Part shown: positions 17,415-25,214 of the stretch, piece by piece | Layout: each line of letters starts with the position of its first letter | Numbering within the stretch: position 1 is the first letter of the stretch | Assembly: GCA_046349775.1 (NCBI GenBank) | Contig: JAXMBS010000072.1 | Coordinates: forward strand, 1 to 28,274 | From: JAEUIG01 sp046349775 | Lineage (GTDB): Bacteria; Planctomycetota; Planctomycetia; Planctomycetales; Planctomycetaceae | Reading direction: 5' to 3' | Length of the DNA stretch: 28,274 nucleotides | Notes under the pieces: generated by a model | Seen by the model: the letters and a program-made list of their open reading frames with translations, nothing else | What the model was told of the DNA's origin: nothing | Database searches by the model: none | Made by a program: the position numbers and the translations under genes

Positions 17415-17516
17415 CGTAGGCTGGGTCTGGACCCAGCTCGAAAGAGCGTTGCTAGAACAACAGTGTGCTTGTGCTGAATCGGCACTCTGCAAAGCTGGGT
17501 CACGACCCAGCCTACG
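17415..17516. repeat. Double-hairpin inverted repeat upstream of truD
   Basis: CGTAGGCTGGGTC (17415-17427) is a perfect 13-bp inverted match to GACCCAGCCTACG (17504-17516). Each arm is also half of a small hairpin: CTGGGTC-TG-GACCCAG at 17421-17436 and CTGGGTC-AC-GACCCAG at 17495-17510. The nested, mirror-symmetric layout is that of a REP/BIME-like palindromic element. It sits between divergent truD and the transketolase gene. Confidence 0.75.
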
Positions 17517-17615
17517 CGAGCGTGCCCCTGATTCGTTGCGACCCTGCGCGGCCGTCGCTAGCATACAGCCGCCAAATCACTCGCGGGGACTCGCTCCGCC
17601 TGAAGGGATGTTGCC

Positions 17616-18464
17616 GTGGCGAAAGCACTGAGTGTAGAAGAACTTAAGTCGAAGGCCAATCAGATCCGGCAGCTGATTGTGCGGATTACCACCGCCGCCG
17701 GCAGCGGCCACCCATCCAGCAGTCTTTCGGCAACCGACGTCGTCACGGCGCTCTATTTCGGCGGGTTCATGAAGTACGACCCGCAGCAGCCTCACGATCC
17801 CGATCGCGACCGGTTCATCCTCAGCAAGGGACACGCCTGCCCGGTGCTGTACTCGGCGATGGCCGAGGCGGGTTATTACACGGTCGATCAGATCATGACG
17901 CTGCGCAAGCTCGGCAGCCCATGGGAGGGGCACCCCAATATGCGGCGGTTGCCGGGGATCGAAGCCTCGACCGGCTCACTCGGCCAGGGGCTCTCCATTG
18001 GCATTGGACACGCTCTTGCCGGCAAGCTGGACAAGCGGCCGTATCACGTTTACGTGATGATGGGCGATGGAGAGACCGGCGAAGGCCAGGTGTGGGAAGC
18101 GTTCGCCGCCGCACACAAGTACCAGTTGGGCAATCTGACGGCGATCGTCGACCGCAACGGCTATCAGCAGACCGGCGCGACGAAGGACGTCCTCGACATG
18201 GGGGACATGGCCGCGAAGATCAGCTCTTTCGGCTGGCACGTGCAGACGATCAACGGCAACGAGATGTCGGAAGTCGTTGCGGCGCTGAAGGCCGCGCGGG
18301 CGGTCACCAACCAGCCGACGGCGATTGTCGCGAATACAAAGAAAGGCTTCGGCATCCTGCCGGTGCTCGCCACGACCGGCGATCTGAATTACCACGGCAA
18401 GCCGCTCAGCAAGGAGTTGGCCGAAAAGGCGCTGGCGCTGCTGCAGCAACAGGCGAAATCGTGA
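17616..18464 (+). CDS. Transketolase, N-terminal (TPP-binding) subunit
   Basis: A 282-residue protein from GTG 17616, with GAAGGG about nine bases upstream. Seen: AAGSGHPSSSLSATD, ILSKGHACPVLYSA, GSLGQGLSIG, and the thiamine-diphosphate motif G150-D151-G152-E followed about 28 residues later by DRNGYQQTG. This is the first third of a normal ~660-residue transketolase, and it ends where that domain ends. Together with the next gene it should form the active heteromeric enzyme, which moves two-carbon units between ketose and aldose phosphates in the non-oxidative pentose phosphate pathway. Split transketolases are known from archaea and several bacteria including planctomycetes. Complete, cytoplasmic, 100 bases before its partner. 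Confidence 0.93.
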   Translation: MAKALSVEELKSKANQIRQLIVRITTAAGSGHPSSSLSATDVVTALYFGGFMKYDPQQPHDPDRDRFILSKGHACPVLYSAMAEAGYYTVDQIMTLRKLGSPWEGHPNMRRLPGIEASTGSLGQGLSIGIGHALAGKLDKRPYHVYVMMGDGETGEGQVWEAFAAAHKYQLGNLTAIVDRNGYQQTGATKDVLDMGDMAAKISSFGWHVQTINGNEMSEVVAALKAARAVTNQPTAIVANTKKGFGILPVLATTGDLNYHGKPLSKELAEKALALLQQQAKS

Positions 18465-18542
18465 GGAGCAGAGGATTCAAGGAGCAGAGGAGTAAAGGGG
18501 AACATCTTTCGTGAGCCCTTTGCACCTTTGATCCTCTGCTCC
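18465..18542. repeat. Inverted repeat between the two transketolase genes
   Basis: GGAGCAGAGGATTCAAGG (18465-18482) pairs almost fully with CCTTTGATCCTCTGCTCC (18525-18542); a partial second copy of the left arm lies at 18481-18490. It begins directly after the upstream stop codon and ends 22 bases before the downstream start. Sequence texture is like the CAAAG/GAGCAGAGG-type repeats elsewhere in the window. It could form a hairpin in the joint mRNA. Confidence 0.75.
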
Positions 18543-18564
18543 TTTGCACCTGAAAGAAAAACAC

Positions 18565-20541
18565 ATGTACTTTGGCGAAATCAGCGGACTGAAGCTCGGA
18601 CCGGCGCCGCGCGACGCGTTCGGCGAAGCCTTCAAAGAGTTGGGCAAAACGAACGCGCGGCTGGTGACCGTGGACGGGGACGTCGGCAACTCGACGCGAA
18701 CCGAGCCGTTTGCGCATGCCTTTCCGGACCGGGCGTTCAACGTCGGGATTGCTGAAAGCAACATGGTCAGCATCGCCGGCGGCCTGGCGGCCTGCGGCAA
18801 GATTCCCATCGTCGCCAGTTTTGCCTGCTTCCTGATGGACAACGCGTTCGACCAGATTCGGATGTCGGTCGCGTTTCCGCAGATGAACGTGAAGATGGTC
18901 GGTTCGCACACCGGAATTTCCATCGGCGAGGACGGCCCGTCACAGATGGGCATCGAAGATGTCGCCTTGGCATGTTCGCTCCCTGGCGTCGTTGTGATCG
19001 TCCCTGCGGACGCCGCGACGACCCGGGCGGCCACTGCGGCCATGATCGACCACGTCGGACCGACGTACCTGCGCTGCGGTCGCGGCAAGGTGGCGGAAAT
19101 CCATCCGGCGGGTGTGAAGTTCCAGATCGGCAAAGCGATCCAGGTTCGCGACGGCTCCGACGTGACGATCATCGCCAACGGGCTGATGGTGGCCGCCGCC
19201 ATCGACGCCGCCACGCTGCTGGCCAAAGACGGCGTGAAAGCCCGCGTGCTCGATATGCATACCGCCAAGCCGATCGATGCCGGCGCCATCGCCGCCGCTG
19301 CCCGTGAGACCGGCGCTATCGTCGTCGCCGAGGAACATCTGCATCACGGCGGGCTGGGCTCAATCGTGGCGCAGGTTCTGGCCGCGGGCCAGCCGGCGCC
19401 GATCGAGTTCGTCAATGTCGGCGACACCTATGCCGAAAGCGGCGACCCCGATGGGTTGCTCGTCAAGTACGGTCTGACGGCCGAAAAAGTCGTGGCGGCC
19501 GCCAAACGCGCAGCAAGCGCAAGGGCAAGTAGAGTTGTTGCCGGGCCCGACCTCGTCTCAGCGTCATTATCTCTCGTGATCCAGTATCGGAACTTCCGGA
19601 ATCCGGATCCTCCCCGCATCCTGGAGCTGTGGTTGCAATGCCCGCTGGGTCGCAGCGGCGCGCGGCCGCACTCGACGGACGTCTTCGAGGTCTTTAACTA
19701 CGCCCAATTGTTCTTCGATCCGGCCGGCCTGATCCTCGCCTGCGACGGACCGCAGGTTGTCGGGTTGATCCACGCGGGCTTCTGCTGCGCGGACGACGAA
19801 TCGCGGCTGGATCATTCGCGCGGCGTCATCTGCCTGACGCTCGTGCATCCGGCCTATCATCGCCGCGGCATCGGCCGCGAGCTGGTCCGTCGCGCCGAGG
19901 AGTATCTCGCTTCGCGAGGGGCGAAGGAGATCTTCGCTGGACCGTCACCGCATCGCGATCCCTTCTACTTCGGCCTGTACGGCGGAACACGCCCCAGCGG
20001 ATTCCTGGAATCGGATCCGATGGCCAGCCAGTTCTTCACCGGCCTCGGGTACGCCATTCACGAAAAGCACGGTGTCTACCAGCGGAATCTGGGGGGCACC
20101 CGCGATCCGATCAATTTGCGGATCGCCGCCATCCGCCGACAAACCGAACTGACAATCGTCGACAAGCCGTATCATCCCACCTGGTGGTGGTTCACGCACT
20201 TTGGCCGGTGGGACTCCGCCGGGATCGATCTGCTCCGGTTCCGCCTGGTTCGGAAGGCCGACGGCGAAGCACTGGCCGGCGTCACCGTCATCGGCCTCGA
20301 TCAGTACATCCCCGTCTGGCAGCGGCGCGCCATCGGACTGGTCGACCTGTTTGTGATCGAGCCGCTGCGGGGACAGGGTTACGGCCAGACGCTGCTGGTG
20401 GAGGTCCTGCGACGGCTGCGGCAGGAGCTGATCGACATGGCCGAGTTGCACGCGCCGGACGCGAATCCCCTCGCCGCGCGCGTCATCAAGGCGGCTGGCT
20501 TTGAGCGAGTTGATACGGGGATCGTTTACCGCAAGCCGTGA
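18565..20541 (+). CDS. Transketolase C-terminal subunit read in frame into a double GNAT acetyltransferase domain
   Basis: From ATG 18565 (preferred to TTG 18544, which lies at the repeat) the frame gives 658 residues. Residues 1 to about 315 are the transketolase pyrimidine-binding and C-terminal domains: VDGDVGNSTRT, GIAESNM with catalytic Glu64, ISIGEDGPSQMG, DVTIIANG, EEHLHHGGLGS. A non-conserved linker follows, then two GNAT folds: VHPAYHRRGIGREL (acetyl-CoA loop at R433-G437) and EPLRGQGYGQTLL (R602-G607). The fusion is suspicious: in another frame the subunit would end with SKRKGK and TAG at 19530-19532, a natural tail, and GTG 19576 (IQYRNFRNPDPP) would start a 321-residue GNAT protein. 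A one-base error near 19510-19522 would create the joint. Both halves are certain; their covalent fusion is not. Confidence 0.85.
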   Translation: MYFGEISGLKLGPAPRDAFGEAFKELGKTNARLVTVDGDVGNSTRTEPFAHAFPDRAFNVGIAESNMVSIAGGLAACGKIPIVASFACFLMDNAFDQIRMSVAFPQMNVKMVGSHTGISIGEDGPSQMGIEDVALACSLPGVVVIVPADAATTRAATAAMIDHVGPTYLRCGRGKVAEIHPAGVKFQIGKAIQVRDGSDVTIIANGLMVAAAIDAATLLAKDGVKARVLDMHTAKPIDAGAIAAAARETGAIVVAEEHLHHGGLGSIVAQVLAAGQPAPIEFVNVGDTYAESGDPDGLLVKYGLTAEKVVAAAKRAASARASRVVAGPDLVSASLSLVIQYRNFRNPDPPRILELWLQCPLGRSGARPHSTDVFEVFNYAQLFFDPAGLILACDGPQVVGLIHAGFCCADDESRLDHSRGVICLTLVHPAYHRRGIGRELVRRAEEYLASRGAKEIFAGPSPHRDPFYFGLYGGTRPSGFLESDPMASQFFTGLGYAIHEKHGVYQRNLGGTRDPINLRIAAIRRQTELTIVDKPYHPTWWWFTHFGRWDSAGIDLLRFRLVRKADGEALAGVTVIGLDQYIPVWQRRAIGLVDLFVIEPLRGQGYGQTLLVEVLRRLRQELIDMAELHAPDANPLAARVIKAAGFERVDTGIVYRKP

Positions 20542-20661
20542 ACTATGGGCGCGGTAATCCGTACGCGAATCTCGAAATCCGATGCGGACTGCAGCGTCAC
20601 GCTGCGAAACCGCAAGCGTCGCTGAGTGGGGGAATCTTCGCCAGGCCCGGCAGACGGGCAG

Positions 20662-20880
20662 CTACGCGGTGCGGGGTTGTTCCGTTTCACTGCGGGGCAA
20701 CTGATCGCCCGCGCCACGTTCCCGCTGGATGGCCTGATAGACCTCTTCCCGGTGGATGGAGACATGCTTGGGAGCTTCGATCCCCAGACGGACCTTGTCT
20801 CCCTGAATGGAAATCACCATCAGTGTGATGGAGTCTCCAATGATGATCTTCTCATCCTGCTTGCGGCTCAGCACCAGCAT
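20662..20880 (-). CDS. csrA: Carbon storage regulator CsrA
   Basis: A 72-residue protein starting MLVLSRKQDEKIIIGD, the canonical CsrA N-terminus, with VRLGIEAPKHVSIHREEVY carrying the RNA-binding Val-His and Arg residues. A strong Shine-Dalgarno GGAGGA (complement of 20888-20893) lies seven bases before the ATG. The first ~55 residues match the family closely; the tail (RERGAGDQLPRSE) is variable. CsrA is a dimeric RNA-binding protein that blocks or stabilises mRNAs at GGA sites, also acting as flagellin regulator CsrW. No flagellar gene or FliW lies in the window. It is convergent to the GNAT gene; a small GCAGCG/CGCTGC hairpin (20591-20605) lies between them. Confidence 0.96.
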   Translation of the reverse strand: MLVLSRKQDEKIIIGDSITLMVISIQGDKVRLGIEAPKHVSIHREEVYQAIQRERGAGDQLPRSETEQPRTA

Positions 20881-21163
20881 GGTCCCGTCCTCCGTCGCAG
20901 TCGCAGAAACTGCCTGTCATCGTTTCACTTTAGGTCGGCAGCACCGCTAACCCTACGCCATCGTGGACTCTTGGTATCCGCTTCCTCAAGGGAAATCCCG
21001 CGCAACTGCCGGAGGAATCCGGTTATGCGGAATCCGCTCACGCGGACGGAGATTGCTCTGCGGAGGGGATTGTGGGATTGTAGGGCCGGCGCGGGGAACC
21101 CCTCCGCTCGGTCTCTGGGAGCGCGCAGGCGCCTGGCCGTGACATTCCCGCTCAACCAACGCG

Positions 21164-21607
21164 ATGTCCGGATCCGTTTCAGCGCCTGACGGCAACAACC
21201 TCCCCTGGTTCGCACCGGGACTGTCGTTCACCTGTACGCAGTGTGGAAACTGCTGCACCGGCTCACCGGGATACGTCTGGGTTACCCCCGATGAGATCGA
21301 GGCGATCGCCCGGCATCTCGACAAACCGATCGGCGAAATCCGGCTGCTGCACACGCGTCCGGCGCGGGGATTGACTTCACTCGTCGACTATGCCAACGGC
21401 GATTGCACGTTCTTCGATCCGCGGACGCGGCATTGCCGGATTTACGAAGTCAGGCCGGTGCAGTGTCGCACCTGGCCGTTCTGGCGATCCAACATTGCCT
21501 CTGCCGCAGCCTGGTCTCAAACGCAGGCAACATGTCCCGGAGCCGGCCACGGCGACTTCATTCCACTCGAGCGCGTCCAGGAACTCGCTTCCCGGATTGA
21601 ACTGTGA
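21164..21607 (+). CDS. YkgJ-like cysteine-cluster protein
   Basis: A 147-residue protein whose N-terminal SFTCTQCGNCC holds C24, C27, C30 and C31 (CxxCxxCC), followed by further Cys in GDCTFF, RHCRIYEVRPVQC and ATCPG. This arrangement defines the YkgJ/UPF0153 family, thought to bind zinc or an iron-sulfur cluster; its cellular role is not settled. RIYEVRPVQCRTWPF is especially conserved in the family. The start at ATG 21164 has no clear Shine-Dalgarno. Separated from divergent csrA by about 280 bases in which no gene was found. Cytoplasmic by sequence. Confidence 0.87.
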   Translation: MSGSVSAPDGNNLPWFAPGLSFTCTQCGNCCTGSPGYVWVTPDEIEAIARHLDKPIGEIRLLHTRPARGLTSLVDYANGDCTFFDPRTRHCRIYEVRPVQCRTWPFWRSNIASAAAWSQTQATCPGAGHGDFIPLERVQELASRIEL

Positions 21608-21899
21608 TCTCGCCGTAAACCCGCCGCGTCCGCGAGCTAAATTGTGCCGATTGTGACGAATTTGATGGCGATCCAGCGGCTGCGGAGCCGATAACTGTCA
21701 CAAGCGTCTCCCGGCGGTTGCAGGTTGGTCTGTTCTAACCTTCGAGCGGGGCGCACTTTGCGGTCCGAACTGGTTCTGGCGAACGAAGAATCATCGTCGC
21801 GAGTCCAGCCGGCCGCGCAACATCAGGCCACAACACGCGTTAGACGGGAAGGTGACTTCCAGGCCGAGACTCGGCCACTGGGCAACGTTTTCTGGCGAC

Positions 21900-21929
21900 T
21901 TGACAGTAAGTTACTGTCGCATTTACACT
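21900..21929 (+). promoter_or_regulatory. Sigma-70-type promoter of the HU gene
   Basis: A perfect -35 box TTGACA (21900-21905) and a -10-like TACACT (21924-21929, four of six consensus positions) with 18 bases between. It is the best promoter pair in the window and lies 70 bases upstream of the HU start in an AT-richer stretch. Confidence 0.65.
21902..21918. promoter_or_regulatory. Candidate operator palindrome in the HU promoter
   Basis: GACAGTAAGTTACTGTC is a perfect 17-base palindrome around a central G. It overlaps the -35 box and fills the first 13 bases of the spacer, where a bound protein would block RNA polymerase. The binding protein is unknown. Confidence 0.55.
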
Positions 21930-21998
21930 TGAGTCGCTTGATTTCACCCGCGAGCGATTGCCGCTGACGGGCGTTATTCCTGGTGGGAGGGTCTGCGC

Positions 21999-22379
21999 GT
22001 GACCAAAAAGGAAATCGTCAAAACCATTTCAGAGGAATGCGGGCTCACCCAACTGAAGACCAAGGAGATTGTGCAGAAGACGTTCGAGGCGATCATCGAC
22101 ACCCTCGTTGAGGACTCCGATCATCGAATCGAACTGCGAAACTTCGGCGTCTTCGAGGTCAAAAAGCGGGCGGCACGAAAGGCGCGCAATCCTCGAACCG
22201 GTGAACGCGTGGACGTCTCCGAGAAGTACGTGGTGACGTTCAAGCCGGGCAAAGAGATGGAAGAACGGGTCCTGCAACTGCAGGAGGCAGCCCGGCAAAA
22301 CCGGCTGCCCCCGGTGACACAGACCGAATCGGACGACGAGTCGGTTCCAGAAGACAATGCCCCGACAGGGGTTATGTAA
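21999..22379 (+). CDS. HU/IHF-family DNA-binding protein with acidic C-terminal tail
   Basis: Start GTG 21999 has GGGAGG eight bases upstream. The 126 residues begin TKKEIVKTISEECG, then IELRNFGVFEV and the beta-arm RNPRTGERVDV with Pro65, the residue that kinks DNA, closing with VTFKPGKEM at about residue 86. That completes the normal ~90-residue HU fold. Beyond it lies a 36-residue extension that ends in an acidic, Pro-containing stretch (TESDDESVPEDN). HU/IHF dimers bend and compact chromosomal DNA. The acidic tail is unusual, since most extended HU proteins have basic tails, and could modulate DNA binding; that is inference. Own promoter, followed by a stem-loop. Confidence 0.94.
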   Translation: MTKKEIVKTISEECGLTQLKTKEIVQKTFEAIIDTLVEDSDHRIELRNFGVFEVKKRAARKARNPRTGERVDVSEKYVVTFKPGKEMEERVLQLQEAARQNRLPPVTQTESDDESVPEDNAPTGVM

Positions 22380-22683
22380 TACACGACGGCGAGCACATCG
22401 CCGTAACCTCCGATCGAACATGTGAAGCATCCGCCGGCGAACCTTGCCGGCGGCGAGAAGACAGCGACTTCCCCTCCTCAGCCGGCGCCATCCTCAGCCG
22501 GTCCTTCCGACCTACATACCGATTCACACGTCTCGGGAAATTCACGGTCTGACCGTGACCCGCTCACCGTCCGCGCGGCAGATGGCCGTTTCAGCCAGTA
22601 ACAACCGACACAATCGAACATCCGACAGTTGTCGGCCGGCGCACCGGGCGCCGTCGGGTATCAACTGTCTTCCGGAGGTTTCT
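22380..22683. other. Intergenic region between HU and small lipoprotein-like gene
   Basis: About 300 bases. Near the left end is a GC-rich stem-loop, CCGCCGGC (22431-22438) with GCCGGCGG (22446-22453) and loop GAACCTT, which may end HU transcription although no U-tract follows. No gene is seen; an open frame running through it from 22444 lacks coding character. GGAGG at the right end serves the next gene. Confidence 0.5.
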
Positions 22684-22902
22684 ATGCGTAAGTTCCTGAC
22701 CATCGGAATCCTGGCTCTGCAACTGGCGGCCAGCAGCGGTTGCGTCGTCCCCATCTGGAGTGCCAATCCGGATGTTCGCGCCCGAGAGCTGATCTACCAG
22801 TCGGAAACGCATCGCCAGATTCCCGAAATCTGGGAACGCATCTGGTTCCTGGATGCTCCGGACTTTGCGACTCCGTACCGCACGCACGGCGGCGTCATCT
22901 GA
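22684..22902 (+). CDS. Small secreted or lipoprotein-like conserved protein
   Basis: 72 residues from ATG 22684 behind GGAGG (about 22675-22679). The N-terminus MRKFLTIGILALQLAASSGC is a short signal peptide ending at a Cys20 that could be lipidated; the lipobox (SSGC) is imperfect. The mature part is about 50 residues with RARELIYQSETHRQIPEIWERIWF and ends APDFATPYRTHGGVI. I recall similar tiny proteins with an ERIWFLD..D..TPYRTHGG ending in other planctomycetes, but no function is known to me. It is outside the cytoplasm by prediction. A hairpin follows the stop. Confidence 0.8.
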   Translation: MRKFLTIGILALQLAASSGCVVPIWSANPDVRARELIYQSETHRQIPEIWERIWFLDAPDFATPYRTHGGVI

Positions 22903-22914
22903 CGCCGGGCGGAC

Positions 22915-22940
22915 AGGCCGGGACGCAGTGCTCCCGGCCT
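22915..22940 (+). terminator. Stem-loop after the small lipoprotein-like gene
   Basis: A perfect 9-bp stem, AGGCCGGGA (22915-22923) with TCCCGGCCT (22932-22940), starting 12 bases after the stop. No T-tract follows, so it may stop polymerase weakly or protect the mRNA end. Confidence 0.5.
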
Positions 22941-23185
22941 GACCCGGGGACGAACAGTTCCCGCTGGCCGGGCCGAACTGTGTCCCGGGCGGTGTCCAGA
23001 TTTCGTCTCCGAAGATGGACGGTCTCGTCCAATTGTTCGGGACGCGATTGTGCGCCAATTGCCCGGTTCGCCCCGCATGGCTACGATGCCAGCGGGCGAC
23101 GCTCGCGGCGCGCGATGCTGCTCTTGATCGTGCCGCAATTCAGACTTCGCGGTTGCGTTTCGCCCGGCGGAGGCGAACGGCCGGC

Positions 23186-24127
23186 ATGGTGGATCTGCGC
23201 GTCAGTCTGAATCGCCTGCAACTGGCCAATCCGATACTGGTCGCTTCCGGCACGTTCGGGTACGCCCGCGAGATGGCGCCGTACGTGGACTTCTCCCGGC
23301 TGGGAGGGGTCATCCCCAAGACGATCACTCCGGCCCCGCGCGCCGGCAACCCGCCGCCGCGCACCGTCGAGACCGCCGCCGGGATGCTGAACTCGATCGG
23401 GCTCGACAACGACGGCCTCGACACGTTTCTCGAGAAGCACCTCCCCTACCTGCTGGGTCTGCCAACGGCGATTATCGCCAACATCGCCGGCCGGACCGTC
23501 GACGACTTCGTACACATGGCCTCGCGGCTCGATGCGTTTCCCACACTGGCCGCGATCGAACTGAACATCTCCTGCCCGAATGTGACCGGCGGAGTCGACT
23601 TCGGCACCGATCCGAGCCTTGCGCGTAAGGTCGTGTCGGCCGTGCGCGGCGCGTGCCAACTGCCGGTCATCGCCAAGTTGACTCCTAACGTGACCGAGAT
23701 CACGGCGATCGCTGCCGCCGCGGCCGACGGCGGCGCCGACGCCCTGTCGCTGGTCAACACCTTCCAGGGAATGGCCGTCGACTGGCGCAAGCGGCGACCG
23801 GTCCTCGGCAACAATATCGGCGGTCTCAGCGGTCCGGCCATCAAGCCGCTGGCGCTGCGGTGCGTGTGGCAGGTGTCACAGAAGGTGCCGATTCCGCTGA
23901 TCGGGATTGGAGGAATCCAGTCGGTCGACGACGTTCTGGAGTTCCTGGTGGCCGGCGCGAGCGCGGTGCAAATCGGCACGGCCAACTTCTATAATCCTGG
24001 CTTGAGCAGCCGGCTGGTCGACGAACTGACCGCGACGCTGTCGGCGGAGAAGATCGAGCGCGTCAGCGACATCGTCGGTACGTTGCGTCCCAACTCCGCA
24101 GCAGCGTGTGCACCGCCGGCTCATTAA
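23186..24127 (+). CDS. pyrD: Dihydroorotate dehydrogenase, class 1 (PyrD type B-like)
   Basis: 313 residues from ATG 23186 (VDLRVSLNRLQLANPILVASG), the natural family start; the open frame upstream to 23015 has no resemblance. Seen: VIPKTITPAPRAGNPPPR, AGMLNSIGLDN, ELNISCPNV with the class-1 catalytic base Cys130, IAKLTPNV, and the FMN phosphate loops IGIGGIQSVDD and GASAVQIGT. It oxidises dihydroorotate to orotate in pyrimidine synthesis, in the cytoplasm. The sequence is closest to type 1B, which normally works with the PyrK electron-transfer subunit and NAD+; no pyrK is in the window, so the acceptor is inferred. Length and motifs are complete. Confidence 0.93.
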   Translation: MVDLRVSLNRLQLANPILVASGTFGYAREMAPYVDFSRLGGVIPKTITPAPRAGNPPPRTVETAAGMLNSIGLDNDGLDTFLEKHLPYLLGLPTAIIANIAGRTVDDFVHMASRLDAFPTLAAIELNISCPNVTGGVDFGTDPSLARKVVSAVRGACQLPVIAKLTPNVTEITAIAAAAADGGADALSLVNTFQGMAVDWRKRRPVLGNNIGGLSGPAIKPLALRCVWQVSQKVPIPLIGIGGIQSVDDVLEFLVAGASAVQIGTANFYNPGLSSRLVDELTATLSAEKIERVSDIVGTLRPNSAAACAPPAH

Positions 24128-24182
24128 CCAGTGAGATTCAGGCGACGGATCGGGAAGAAGAAGCATTGCAATTCTCCAATTG

Positions 24183-24225
24183 CAAATCTGAAATTTGCGA
24201 TCATCAATCTGCAATTTGCGATCTT
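24183..24225. repeat. Imperfect tandem repeat between pyrD and trpS
   Basis: Two consecutive units of about 21-22 bases: CAAATCTGAAATTTGCGATCAT (24183-24204) and CAATCTGCAATTTGCGATCTT (24205-24225), with a further CAATTGCAA-like piece just before. AT-rich against a GC-rich background, like the AAATCCG array at 25.8 kb. Confidence 0.75.
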
Positions 24226-24302
24226 CCTTCATCTCAGGCCGAGTCACTGTTGAGGCGGACGACCGACAACCGTGTCGACTCCATGGCAAGAAAAGCAGTT
24301 GA

Positions 24303-25214
24303 ATGACGCGCGTTCTCTCCGGCATCCAGCCCACCGGCCGGTTCCATTGGGGCAACTACTTCGGCGCGATCCGGCAGTACATTGCCCTGCAGACGCACGA
24401 GCAGGCGTTCTACTTCATCGCTGACCTGCACGCGCTCACGACTGTCCGCGACCCGGCGCTGCTGCGTGAATACACGCACGCAGCCGCGCTGGACTTGCTC
24501 GCCCTCGGCCTGGATCCGGCCAAAGCCACGCTGTTCCGGCAGTCGGACGTGCCGGAAGTCTCGGAGCTGACCTGGCTGCTGATGACCGTCACGCAGATGC
24601 ACCTGCTGGAGAAGTGCCACGCCTACAAGGACAAAAAGGCCAAAGGATTGGCGGCGGACGCCGGACTGTTCACGTACCCGGTGCTGATGGCGGCCGACAT
24701 CGTGATCTATGACAGCGACCTCGTCCCGGTCGGGCAGGATCAGGTGCAGCATATCGAAGTCACGCGCGACGTCGCGCAGCGGTTCAACAGCATGTACGAG
24801 CGGGAGGTGTTCGTCCTGCCGCAGCCCTACGTGCTGGAAGCCACTGCGAAAGTGCCGGGGACGGACGGCGAGAAGATGTCGAAGAGCTACGGCAACACCA
24901 TCGAGCTGTTCGAAGCGCCGAAGAAGCTCCGCAAACAGGTGATGTCGATCAAGACTGACTCGACGCCGGTCGAAGCTCCGAAAAACCCGGACACCGACGC
25001 GGTCTTCGCCCTGTACACCCTGTTCGCGGATGAAGCCCAACAGCAAGCGCTCGCCGCACGCTACCGCGCCGGCGGCATGGGCTATGGCGAAGCCAAGCAG
25101 CAGCTCTACGACGCGGCGATGGCTACTTCGCCGGCACCCGCGAGCGGCGGGAGAAGCTGGCAGCCGATTCGCACACTGGAAGACATCCTCCGCGACGGAA
25201 CGCCCGCGCGCTGA
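24303..25214 (+). CDS. trpS: Tryptophanyl-tRNA synthetase, C-terminus frameshifted
   Basis: ATG 24303 begins TRVLSGIQPTGRFHWGNYFG, with the HIGH-type signature at H15-W-G-N18; GQDQVQHIEVTRDVA follows and KMSKS at residues 191-195. The class I fold is complete to about residue 274 (GEAKQQLYDAAMA). The enzyme charges tRNA-Trp with tryptophan using ATP. Odd: after 25121 the expected family sequence continues in another frame (YFAGTRERREKLAAD), returns to the first frame for LEDILRDGT, and moves again for ARALTPAGEVLDRAR. As read the protein is 303 residues with a divergent tail; three small indels would restore a tail near the usual ~330. The gene is essential unless a second trpS exists, so sequence error is more likely than loss. 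Confidence 0.9.
   Translation: MTRVLSGIQPTGRFHWGNYFGAIRQYIALQTHEQAFYFIADLHALTTVRDPALLREYTHAAALDLLALGLDPAKATLFRQSDVPEVSELTWLLMTVTQMHLLEKCHAYKDKKAKGLAADAGLFTYPVLMAADIVIYDSDLVPVGQDQVQHIEVTRDVAQRFNSMYEREVFVLPQPYVLEATAKVPGTDGEKMSKSYGNTIELFEAPKKLRKQVMSIKTDSTPVEAPKNPDTDAVFALYTLFADEAQQQALAARYRAGGMGYGEAKQQLYDAAMATSPAPASGGRSWQPIRTLEDILRDGTPAR

Larger units (their letters stand above)
21608..21998. other. Intergenic region carrying the HU promoter
   Basis: About 390 bases. An 80-codon open frame (21725-21967) has no family motif and no ribosome site and overlaps the promoter, so I do not call it. The right half contains the promoter and palindrome listed separately and ends with GGGAGG (21985-21990) ahead of the HU start. 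Confidence 0.6.

Noticed and set aside
21725..21967. 80-codon open frame upstream of HU
   Set aside because: Overlaps the HU promoter and palindrome, no ribosome site and no motif.
24183..24225. CRISPR-like array
   Set aside because: Only two adjacent imperfect units without spacers, and no cas gene in the window.
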